Below are positions 1-6,198 of a stretch of DNA of 6,198 nucleotides, in pieces. The position numbers were made by a program, and so were the translations under genes. The notes beneath the pieces are model-generated. The model was not told the DNA's origin, searched no databases, and saw only the letters and a program-made list of their open reading frames with translations. How positions within the stretch are numbered: position 1 is the stretch's first letter; each line of letters starts with the position of its first letter. Source of the DNA: an uncultured Pseudomonadota bacterium (lineage in GTDB: Bacteria; Pseudomonadota; Gammaproteobacteria; Steroidobacterales; Steroidobacteraceae); contig CAITAM010000046.1 in the NCBI GenBank assembly GCA_903890265.1, positions 1 through 6,198 of the forward strand, written 5' to 3'.

Positions 1-836
1 CGATTGCTGGTCGCGAGCACCCGCACATCGAGCGGGATCACCTTTGAGCCGCCGATACGCTCGACCTCTTTTTCCTGCAGGACCCGCAGCAGCTTCGCCT
101 GCAGGCCAAGGCTCATTTCGGAGATCTCGTCGAGCAGCAGCGTGCCGCCCTGCGCCTGCTCGAACTTGCCGGCATGCGCGCCCGTCGCGCCGGTAAAGGA
201 GCCCTTTTCGTGGCCAAAAAGCACGGCCTCCAGCATGTTGTCCGGTATTGCGGCGCAATTGATGGCGACGAAGGGTCCGTCCTTGCGCTTCGAGGCGTGA
301 TGCAGGAAGCGGGCGTAGACCTCCTTGCCGGTACCGGATTCCCCGGAGATGAGTACCGTCACGTCGCTCTGCGCGACCCGTCGTGCGAGACGGACCAGCT
401 CCTTTGAGCGCGGGTCGGCAGCGATCGGATCGTAGGGGGTGACAGGCTCCTCCGCGATCGCCACGGCGCGCGGCTCGCGCGCGAGCCGCGTCACGAGACT
501 GACCAGCGAGTCGGCCTCGAAGGGCTTCACGAGGTAATCGACGGCGCCGTCACGCATGGCGTGCACGGCGTGACTGATCGTGCCGTGGGCCGTCATCAGG
601 ACCACCGGCAGCGTGGGCCAGCGCGAGCGGGCGCGTCGCAGCAGCTCGTGGCCGTCGAGCGGGGCCATCTGCACGTCGGACAGCAGCAGCGCCGGCGGTT
701 CCTGCTCCATGGCCTTCAGTGCCGCCTGTCCGTCACTGACGGCGGTAACGCGGAAGCCGGCGAAGTTCAGGGTGTCGGCCAGCGCATCCCGCAGGCTGAC
801 GTCGTCTTCCGCGACCAGGATGTGCAGCGCGCTCAC
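1..836 (-). CDS. fleR: FleR, sigma-54-dependent flagellar response regulator (5' part, runs off left edge)
   Basis: Response regulator of the FleS-FleR pair; when phosphorylated it activates sigma-54 flagellar promoters (basal body, hook and related genes). The window holds the first 278 codons. A receiver domain covers about residues 4-118, with the acidic pair E10-D12, phospho-acceptor D54, T82 and K104. The AAA+ activator domain starts near residue 137: Walker A GESGTGKE at 165-172, the sigma-54 contact loop at 212-217 reading GSFTGA rather than GAFTGA, and Walker B LLLDE at 233-237. The rest of the AAA+ domain and the DNA-binding helix-turn-helix lie outside the window. The GTG start at 836-834 overlaps the fleS stop in GTGA. 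It has a strong Shine-Dalgarno (GGGGAGG, 847-841) inside the end of fleS, so the two are probably translationally coupled. The receiver plus the neighbour FleS make FleR far likelier than another NtrC-type activator. Confidence 0.96.
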   Translation of the reverse strand, partial: MSALHILVAEDDVSLRDALADTLNFAGFRVTAVSDGQAALKAMEQEPPALLLSDVQMAPLDGHELLRRARSRWPTLPVVLMTAHGTISHAVHAMRDGAVDYLVKPFEADSLVSLVTRLAREPRAVAIAEEPVTPYDPIAADPRSKELVRLARRVAQSDVTVLISGESGTGKEVYARFLHHASKRKDGPFVAINCAAIPDNMLEAVLFGHEKGSFTGATGAHAGKFEQAQGGTLLLDEISEMSLGLQAKLLRVLQEKEVERIGGSKVIPLDVRVLATSN

Positions 837-1981
837 GCGGCCTCCCCGACGAGCGGCAGCTCCAGCGCGAACCTCGCGCCCGCCGCCGCGGTCTCGAGCC
901 TCACGTCCCCGCCGTGCGCGCGGGCCACCGAGCGCACCACCGCGAGACCAAGGCCAGTGCCGCTCGAGCGGGTCGTGAAGAACGGTTCGAAGATGCGCCC
1001 GGCGAGTTCGGCCGGGACACCGGGCCCGTTGTCCTCGACCCGAAAGACCAGTCGCCCACCGTCCCGTTCGGCGCTGATCGTGACGTCCGCGGCTTCTCCT
1101 GCCGCCTCCAGACCGTTGACGGCGAGGTTGACGAGAGCGCCGACCAGCGCCTCCGGGTTCGCGTTCACGGTCGCGCCGTTGACGTGCGTGCGCACGGTCA
1201 CCCGGGCGCCCGCTTCTACCTTCGACGCAAGGCTCTGCACGACGTGCTCGAGCAGCAAATTGACGTCGCACGGCACCATGCCGCCGCCGCCGCCGCGCGC
1301 GAACGCCAGCATGTCGCCGACCTGCGCCTCGAGGTGCTTCAGGCGGCCGACGACCTTGGCCGCGACGGCCTGGCGCTCGGCCGGCTCCAGCGACGGGTTG
1401 GCGAGACGGTTGGTATAGAGAAGCGCGGCCGCGAGCGGCGTGCGCACCTGGTGCGCGAGGAGTGCCGCCGCCTCGCCGAGCGTCGACAGGCGTCGCTGCC
1501 GGTCAAGCCAGGCACGCTGGCGCGCGTTGTCGGTCACGTCCGTGATGAGCAGGATCTCGCCGGGCTCGGAGCCGAGCGGGCGACGGCTCAGGCTCACGCG
1601 CGCGCCGGCCGGCGTGTCGTATTCGCCCTGGCCGTCATCGCCGGAGGGCGTCAGGAGCGCCAGCACCTCGTGGATGGACTTGCCCACCGGCAGGGCCCCG
1701 ACGAGTTCAGCGGCCTGGCGGTTCGCGTCGACCACGAGGCCGGCGGCGTCGGTCACGAGCACGCCGCCCGGCAGGAGGCCGAGGATCTGCTCGAGGCGGC
1801 TCGCGAGACGCGAGCGGGCTTCGAGCTCCTCGAACCGCTGCCGGCGCGCATCGGCGAGCTCCGCGGCCAACGAGGCGACACGTGCCTCGAGGTCACGGTA
1901 CGACGACTCCAGCGACGACGACAGTCGGTTGAAGTCGTGAAAGGCAGCGGTCAGTTCGGCCGCGCGTGGTTGAGTTGCCAT
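833..1981 (-). CDS. fleS: FleS, soluble PAS-domain sensor histidine kinase
   Basis: Sensor kinase that phosphorylates FleR. The 382 residues contain no membrane segment, so it is cytoplasmic like Pseudomonas FleS (about 400 residues). Residues 18-65 look like a coiled coil rich in Glu, Arg and Ala. A PAS domain follows at about 65-155, starting with ILGLLPGGVLVTD. The HisKA dimerisation helix carries H177 in the H-box HQVRTPL, a form typical of FleS/FlrB proteins. The ATPase domain has an N-box with N285 and N289, a G1 box with D317 (VEDNGPG), an F box (FEPFFTT, 331-337) and a G2 box (GTGLGLA, 341-347). A five-glycine run at 230-234 links the two kinase domains. The ATG at 1981 is the first start in the frame. 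I see no good Shine-Dalgarno before it, so translation may begin weakly. It is transcribed from a sigma-54 promoter about 40 bases upstream and forms an operon with fleR. Confidence 0.96.
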   Translation of the reverse strand: MATQPRAAELTAAFHDFNRLSSSLESSYRDLEARVASLAAELADARRQRFEELEARSRLASRLEQILGLLPGGVLVTDAAGLVVDANRQAAELVGALPVGKSIHEVLALLTPSGDDGQGEYDTPAGARVSLSRRPLGSEPGEILLITDVTDNARQRAWLDRQRRLSTLGEAAALLAHQVRTPLAAALLYTNRLANPSLEPAERQAVAAKVVGRLKHLEAQVGDMLAFARGGGGGMVPCDVNLLLEHVVQSLASKVEAGARVTVRTHVNGATVNANPEALVGALVNLAVNGLEAAGEAADVTISAERDGGRLVFRVEDNGPGVPAELAGRIFEPFFTTRSSGTGLGLAVVRSVARAHGGDVRLETAAAGARFALELPLVGEAA

Positions 1982-2016
1982 ACAGTCAGACCATCAGCAG
2001 TACCCAGACAAAGCAC

Positions 2017-2032
2017 AGCAAGAACCGTGCCG
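2017..2032 (-). promoter_or_regulatory. Sigma-54 (-24/-12) promoter of fleSR
   Basis: On the minus strand the sequence reads CGGCACGGTTCTTGCT. It matches the sigma-54 consensus TGGCACG-N4-TTGC(A/T) at all but the first base, and the diagnostic GG and GC are exactly ten bases apart (GG at 2031-2030, GC at 2019-2018). Transcription would start near 2006, giving a leader of about 25 bases before the fleS ATG at 1981. In Pseudomonas fleSR is known to be driven by FleQ with sigma-54, and fleQ lies immediately upstream here, so FleQ is the expected activator. Confidence 0.88.
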
Positions 2033-2046
2033 TCTGTTTACTGCTC

Positions 2047-2054
2047 GATTAATC
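2047..2054. promoter_or_regulatory. 8-bp palindrome upstream of the fleS promoter
   Basis: GATTAATC is a perfect palindrome centred about 44 bases before the predicted fleS transcription start. It sits in an AT-rich patch unlike the surrounding GC-rich DNA. The place suits an activator site, but the sequence does not match the FleQ box consensus well and the flanks do not extend the symmetry. An 8-bp palindrome can occur by chance. Confidence 0.25.
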
Positions 2055-2117
2055 AGATGGTTAGCTCTGCCCGCACCCCGCCGCGTCAAGAATCCGACGG
2101 CCATGGTCGTGACATTC

Positions 2118-2137
2118 CGCCGGCTAACCGGCGTTTT
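2118..2137 (+). terminator. Hairpin with T run, oriented plus strand
   Basis: CGCCGG and CCGGCG form a perfect 6-bp GC stem with the loop CTAA, followed on the plus strand by TTTT (2134-2137). This is a short intrinsic-terminator shape reading left to right, against all genes in the window. On the minus strand the same stem has four A before it and no T run after it, so it would be a poor terminator for fleQ. It could stop antisense transcription into fleQ or merely be a structured spacer. Confidence 0.4.
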
Positions 2138-2277
2138 GACGGGCGCTGATCGCCACTCGGTTGCCCATCGCCACACCGAAGGGGCGGCGCGTCAGCGCAG
2201 TACCGATGCGTAACCGCGCCTGGCAGCACGCCATTCCGGTCGAGTCAGGAGTCCGCGCAGCGGCTCGGGCGTGTTCG

Positions 2278-3693
<1,416 letters not shown>

Positions 3694-3710
3694 GCGTTAT
3701 CGAGCTTGTT

Positions 3711-3717
3711 TTTATAA
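3711..3717 (-). promoter_or_regulatory. Possible -10 element of the fleQ promoter
   Basis: On the minus strand TTATAAA stands out in GC-rich DNA and contains TATAAA, five of six matches to the sigma-70 -10 box. No recognisable -35 hexamer is found 16-18 bases upstream, so the promoter would be weak or activator-dependent. Transcription would start near 3704, only about ten bases before the GTG at 3693 but about 44 before the GTG at 3660. In Pseudomonas fleQ is a sigma-70 gene. Confidence 0.35.
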
Positions 3718-3726
3718 CCCTATGAC

Positions 3727-3738
3727 TGATGGGCATCA
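3727..3738. promoter_or_regulatory. Short dyad TGATG-GG-CATCA before fleQ
   Basis: A perfect 5-bp inverted repeat with a two-base centre lies about 10 bases upstream of the possible -10 element, where the -35 region would be. A protein bound here could activate or block fleQ. The element is short and could be chance. Confidence 0.25.
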
Positions 3739-3752
3739 TTCCCAGCAGGCGG

Positions 3753-3776
3753 GAGCATCGTAATGAACGGATGCTC
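3753..3776. promoter_or_regulatory. Inverted repeat GAGCATC-N10-GATGCTC before fleQ
   Basis: Two perfect 7-bp arms are separated by ten bases, 24 bases in all, within the fleQ upstream gap. The arm spacing of 17 bases centre to centre suits a dimeric DNA-binding protein; it is too loosely spaced and lacks a T run for a terminator. It does not resemble the CRP/Vfr consensus (TGTGA-N6-TCACA) or the FleQ box. This is the strongest candidate operator in the window. Confidence 0.4.
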
Positions 3777-3792
3777 TGGTTGCGTATCAGGG

Positions 3793-3808
3793 AGCACCGG
3801 TACGTGCT
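3793..3808. promoter_or_regulatory. Short dyad AGCAC-N6-GTGCT before fleQ
   Basis: A perfect 5-bp inverted repeat with a six-base centre (CGGTAC). Its centre lies 36 bases from that of the 24-base dyad, which in turn lies 32 bases from the 3727-3738 dyad, so the three are spaced by roughly three helical turns. Each alone is weak evidence. Confidence 0.25.
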
Positions 3809-3830
3809 GTAGGGTGATTGCCTAACGAAC

Positions 3831-3847
3831 GCGGGATCAAATCCCGC
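3831..3847 (-). terminator. Hairpin 10 bases after the PilZ-like gene
   Basis: On the minus strand GCGGGAT-TTG-ATCCCGC forms a perfect 7-bp stem with a three-base loop, starting 10 bases beyond the TAG stop at 3857. It could end the fliD-fliS-fliT-PilZ transcript before fleQ. There is no T run after the stem (GTTCGTTAGG), so it may act as a weak terminator, as a 3' end stabiliser, or not at all. Confidence 0.45.
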
Positions 3848-3856
3848 AACGAGGCC

Positions 3857-4435
3857 CTAGTCGCGCGGATGAGTGCGCACGCCGGCGACGGCGCGGCGGT
3901 GATGCCGGAAGATCAGGCGCTCGAGACCGTCAATGACCGGCACGGACAGTTCGCGGAACACGAAGCGCCGCCATTCGCCGTGCTCGTCGGTTCTCGACGC
4001 GACCAGTGCGCCCGGCAGACGCAGCGGCTGCGGAAACTGCCGGCTGATGTAGAGCACCACCTGACCGGTGGTGCCGGCAGGCTCCGCACCGCTGCCGCGC
4101 CACTCGACACCACCGGCGTAGAGTCGCCACGGCGTGGCACCCGGCGTCGACTGCTCGCGCGTGACGAGCTTCGCCACCAGCTGGATCAGGACGTTGACCT
4201 TGTGCTCGAGCCGTCGGATGTCCTCAAGGACCTGGGCGTCGTCGTCGCTCTTCGACTCCGACGACGGCACGCGTGCCTCGTCGAGCGAGGCATCGGCAAT
4301 CAGCAACTGGAAATTGTCGGCATTAAGGCCAATCTGGCGCGCGGGCTCCGGGAGCGGCCCGGCCAGGAACTCGAGCGGCAGCGAATCCTCGTAGTAAACC
4401 CCGTCGAAGGGTGCCGTGGCCGCCTCCGCTGCCAC
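3857..4435 (-). CDS. Atypical (tetramer-type) PilZ-domain protein
   Basis: A 192-residue protein that resembles the atypical PilZ proteins found in flagellar clusters of Xanthomonas and relatives, a family known to form tetramers through a long coiled coil. Residues 13-50 begin with GVYYEDSLPLEF. An acidic linker (about 57-67) leads into a predicted coiled-coil helix at 68-95 (LEDIRRLEHKVNVLIQLV). A beta-rich PilZ-like domain follows at 103-162, and a closing helix has LERLIFRHHRRAVA (171-184). The canonical cyclic di-GMP motifs RxxxR and (D/N)xSxxG are not seen, so direct ligand binding is doubtful. I chose the GTG at 4435, one base after the fliT stop; an upstream ATG at 4513 would overlap fliT by 77 bases, and a GTG at 4456 by 20. 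The role is inferred to be in flagellar assembly or signalling. Family assignment is from memory of motifs. Confidence 0.72.
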   Translation of the reverse strand: MAAEAATAPFDGVYYEDSLPLEFLAGPLPEPARQIGLNADNFQLLIADASLDEARVPSSESKSDDDAQVLEDIRRLEHKVNVLIQLVAKLVTREQSTPGATPWRLYAGGVEWRGSGAEPAGTTGQVVLYISRQFPQPLRLPGALVASRTDEHGEWRRFVFRELSVPVIDGLERLIFRHHRRAVAGVRTHPRD

Positions 4436-4436
4436 G

Positions 4437-4781
4437 TCAGCCGTGACCCCGCTCACCGAGATAGGCTTTCCCCATCCGCTTGGCGTTCGCCAGGAGATCC
4501 ACCTCGCGATCAAGCGCGCGCCGGTGGTGCGCCATGAGGCCGAGCAACTCGTCGTTCATGGCGACCACTTCGCGCAGTCCCGCCACGAGGGCCGGCAGGT
4601 CGGCGGCGGGGGCCTGGCGGTCGAAGAGCTCGGCGAGCAAGCCGCGCCGCTTGAGATCAAGGTCGGTCGCCGCGTTCCAGTCCTGCAGCAGCAGAAACTC
4701 GCGGATCTGCTGCGTCAGTGTCTTCAGCGTCGCCAGCTGCTCAGCGATCGGCGAGGGACTGGCAACCGAACCCGTGTTCAC
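4437..4781 (-). CDS. fliT: FliT-like flagellar chaperone
   Basis: A small protein of 114 residues, mostly alpha-helical and without cysteine, with the size and helix pattern of FliT chaperones. In other species FliT binds FliD before export and can also modulate transcription or the export ATPase complex. Helices are likely at about 11-35, 36-53, 62-91 and 91-104, with short helix breaks at PAADLP. FliT sequences are very divergent, so the call rests mainly on position directly after fliS and on length rather than on a fixed motif. The GTG start at 4781 overlaps the fliS stop in GTGA and lacks an obvious Shine-Dalgarno, which suggests translational coupling to fliS. The PilZ-like gene follows immediately. 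Confidence 0.75.
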   Translation of the reverse strand: MNTGSVASPSPIAEQLATLKTLTQQIREFLLLQDWNAATDLDLKRRGLLAELFDRQAPAADLPALVAGLREVVAMNDELLGLMAHHRRALDREVDLLANAKRMGKAYLGERGHG

Positions 4782-5188
4782 TGACCGACCGCCGTCCGCG
4801 GCATCGTCGCGATCGTGTCCCAGCCGGTCTTGAGCTTGCGCATGTGCGAGGCGATTTCCTCGAACGCGGCCAGATCGTTATGGGCGTGGGCGTGCACCAG
4901 GCGGACGAGGAGGTACTCGTAGAGCCCCTTGAGGTTCTTGGCCACATCACCGCCCTTCTCCATGTCGAGGCTGCCGGCGAGTTCCCCCAGGATCTGCGAA
5001 ACCTTGTCGACGTGCTCGCACTTCTTCGCGACCTCGCCGCGCTCGATATGACCCTTGATAGCGGCCAGGCGCTCGATGACGCTCCCGTACAGCAGCTGGA
5101 CGAGCTTCAGGGGATCGGCGTTCGCGACCTGGCTGTGCGCGCCGACGGCGCCGTACGCTTTGAGGGCCTGCTGTTGTTGTGGACTCAT
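4778..5188 (-). CDS. fliS: FliS, flagellin export chaperone
   Basis: Cytoplasmic chaperone that binds the C-terminal end of flagellin, prevents early polymerisation and delivers it to the flagellar export gate. The 136 residues match the usual length. The N-terminus has the family signature: a Gln-rich start, then ALKAYGAVGAHSQV (8-21), followed by ADPLKLVQLLYGSVIERL (24-41), the first helix of the FliS bundle. Further helices include GLYEYLLVRLVHAHAHND (88-105). The ATG at 5188 is preceded by GGAG (5201-5198) at nine bases, a good ribosome binding site. It lies 44 bases after fliD and overlaps fliT by four bases, so fliD, fliS, fliT and the PilZ-like gene probably form one transcript. Confidence 0.96.
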   Translation of the reverse strand: MSPQQQQALKAYGAVGAHSQVANADPLKLVQLLYGSVIERLAAIKGHIERGEVAKKCEHVDKVSQILGELAGSLDMEKGGDVAKNLKGLYEYLLVRLVHAHAHNDLAAFEEIASHMRKLKTGWDTIATMPRTAVGQ

Positions 5189-5197
5189 CGTAATCTG

Positions 5198-5201
5198 CTC
5201 C
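5198..5201 (-). promoter_or_regulatory. Ribosome binding site of fliS
   Basis: GGAG on the minus strand, nine bases before the fliS ATG. It fixes the start at 5188. The rest of the 44-base gap between fliD and fliS shows no hairpin or promoter. Confidence 0.75.
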
Positions 5202-5232
5202 GGATGGCTCGAATGAGTGAACGCAAAAGGGA

Positions 5233-6198
5233 TCAGTTACCGCTGCTCGTGCTCGTGCTCGGCCCGTAGTAGGTCGGCAGGGCGGCGAGCTGGGCCGTGA
5301 TGCTGTTGCCGGTGGCTTTCAGGTTCGCCACCACCGTGTCCATGTTGTTGTACGTCGCGTACAGCGTCGCCTGCAGGTCGGCGAGGCGCGTGTTGAGATC
5401 CGTCTGCTGGGTCTGCAGGTCGGTCAGGGTGCCGTTCAGCGCCTTGACCGCCTGGTCGACGATGCCACCTGCGCTCGTGTACTCGAACAGCACGTTGCTG
5501 AGCTTGGTCGCGACACCGGATGTCGCGCTGGTAAACAACGTCGTGACGCCGGTCGGATTGTTCTTCAGCGCCGTCGACAGCGTGCCGGAATCCACCGCCA
5601 GCGTGCCGTCGAGGTTCACGGTAATACCGATCTGCGCGAGCGAGGTCAGTGCGGCCGAGCTGTTTGATGCGTTCGGCACCCCGCCGGCCACGATCTGGCT
5701 CAACTGCGCACCGAAGCCCTCGAGCGTCGAGTCGCCGAAGAGCGCCGAAGCCGCACCGCTCGCCGAGTTGTAGGTGTCGAGCTGGCCGATGACGCCAACG
5801 AGCGCGTTGTAGCTCGTGACGAACGTCTGGATCGCGCTCGTGGGGCCGCTCGGATCCGAGGCGACGGTCAGCGTCGTCGTCGCGCCGGCCTTCGAGGTTC
5901 CGGCGAGGTTGATCGTGACACCGGACAGCGCGCCGGTGACGGCATTCGTGCTGCTGTTGTAGGTGTAGCCGTTGACGGAGAGGATCGCGTCCTGCGCCGC
6001 CTGGGTCTGGGTAAGCCCGTTGGACGTGCCGCCTGCCGTGTAGGTCAGCTTGTTCAGCGTGTCGCCGGTCGCCTGCGTGACCGACACGGCGCTCGACGCA
6101 CCGGTGACCTGGCTCGACAGCACGAGGTGGGCGCCGTCGTTGCCGGTGATGATCGAGGCCTCGACGCCGGGGTTACCCGAGGCGCCGTTGATGGCGGC
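5233..6198 (-). CDS. fliD: FliD, flagellar filament cap / hook-associated protein 2 (3' part, runs off right edge)
   Basis: FliD forms the cap at the filament tip and guides folding of exported flagellin subunits. The window holds the last 321 codons; the frame is open to the right edge, so the true start lies outside. The first 35 visible residues (GVEASIITG, then LVLSSQVTG) are the flagellin IN repeat found in FliD. The FliD C-terminal domain follows: ILSVNGYTYNSSTNAVTGAL at about 72-91, and SAIQTFVTSYNALV at about 121-134, the conserved helix of the family. Residues about 246-311 form the C-terminal coiled-coil leg with hydrophobic heptads (LNGTLTDLQTQQTDLNTRL). The tail is short and rich in Ser and Thr (STSTSSGN). 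Ala, Ser, Thr and Gly dominate and cysteine is absent, as in secreted axial flagellar proteins. Confidence 0.96.
   Translation of the reverse strand, partial: AAINGASGNPGVEASIITGNDGAHLVLSSQVTGASSAVSVTQATGDTLNKLTYTAGGTSNGLTQTQAAQDAILSVNGYTYNSSTNAVTGALSGVTINLAGTSKAGATTTLTVASDPSGPTSAIQTFVTSYNALVGVIGQLDTYNSASGAASALFGDSTLEGFGAQLSQIVAGGVPNASNSSAALTSLAQIGITVNLDGTLAVDSGTLSTALKNNPTGVTTLFTSATSGVATKLSNVLFEYTSAGGIVDQAVKALNGTLTDLQTQQTDLNTRLADLQATLYATYNNMDTVVANLKATGNSITAQLAALPTYYGPSTSTSSGN

Larger units (their letters stand above)
1982..2277. other. fleQ-fleS intergenic region
   Basis: This 296-base gap separates the fleQ stop from the fleS start. It holds a sigma-54 promoter for fleS, a hairpin with a T run on the plus strand (2118-2137) and an 8-bp palindrome GATTAATC (2047-2054). 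A nested inverted repeat at 2186-2220 (arms GGCGCG and CGCGCC) and a short hairpin just after fleQ (2250-2265, core CCGC-GCA-GCGG) are also present. No convincing gene is seen. A 60-codon minus-strand frame (1994-2176) crosses the promoter and resembles nothing I know. Confidence 0.8.

Noticed and set aside
914..2149. 411-codon plus-strand open frame opposite fleS
   Set aside because: Its protein is rich in Arg, His, Glu and Ala with no recognisable domain. It is the antisense shadow of fleS, whose kinase motifs are unambiguous, and such frames are common in GC-rich DNA.
1994..2176. 60-codon minus-strand frame between fleQ and fleS
   Set aside because: It spans the sigma-54 promoter, has a Trp/Arg-rich unlikely composition and no similarity I recognise.
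2186..2220. Nested inverted repeat GGCGCG...CGCGCC between fleQ and fleS
   Set aside because: Long loop, short arms and no T run; such GC-only repeats are expected by chance in this DNA.
2250..2265. Hairpin just after the fleQ stop as a fleQ terminator
   Set aside because: Only four Watson-Crick pairs in the core, one G-T pair above and no T run, so it is too weak to call as a terminator.
4436..4513. Upstream extension of the PilZ-like gene to the ATG at 4513
   Set aside because: It would overlap fliT by 77 bases and adds a Trp/Ser-rich leader unlike the rest; a GTG one base after the fliT stop explains the gene better.
3818..4537. 239-codon plus-strand open frame opposite the PilZ-like gene
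   Set aside because: The minus-strand frame has conserved-looking motifs, an operon position and coupled start; the plus frame has neither a domain nor a ribosome binding site I can see.

Overview
The window is a piece of a polar-flagellum gene cluster, and every gene I can support lies on the minus strand. Reading in the direction of transcription (right to left), the order is fliD (3' part), fliS, a fliT-like gene, an atypical PilZ-domain gene, fleQ, fleS and fleR (5' part). The same backbone order (fliD-fliS-fliT-fleQ-fleS-fleR) is known from Pseudomonas and related polar-flagellated gammaproteobacteria. The DNA is GC-rich, and long spurious reading frames are open on the plus strand opposite almost every gene. 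A tetramer-type PilZ gene next to fliS/fliT and fleQ recalls the Xanthomonas cluster. I infer a GC-rich, polar-flagellated gammaproteobacterium and cannot name the genus.

Region by region: 5233-6198 holds the C-terminal 321 codons of the filament cap protein FliD. After a 44-base gap carrying a good ribosome binding site, fliS (flagellin chaperone) runs from 5188 to 4778. It overlaps the fliT-like gene (4781-4437) by four bases, and the PilZ-like gene follows one base after fliT. A 163-base gap (3694-3856) then holds a perfect 7-bp hairpin, three short dyads and an AT-rich possible -10 element, and leads into fleQ (3693 or 3660 to 2278). A 296-base gap (1982-2277) holds a hairpin with a plus-strand T run and a near-consensus sigma-54 promoter about 25 bases before the fleS start. 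FleS (1981-833) and fleR (836 to beyond the left edge) overlap by four bases.

Together this is a late-filament assembly module followed by the top of the flagellar transcription hierarchy. FleQ, with sigma-54, is expected to switch on fleSR through the promoter near 2018-2031. The FleS kinase then phosphorylates FleR, which drives the next class of sigma-54 flagellar promoters. FliS and FliT hold flagellin and FliD before export, and FliD caps the growing filament. FleQ and the PilZ-like protein are the two possible points of contact with cyclic di-GMP, and both show altered versions of the known ligand-binding motifs. I found no mobile element, CRISPR array, RNA gene or clearly new system. 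The observations worth a second look are regulatory sites and motif variants.
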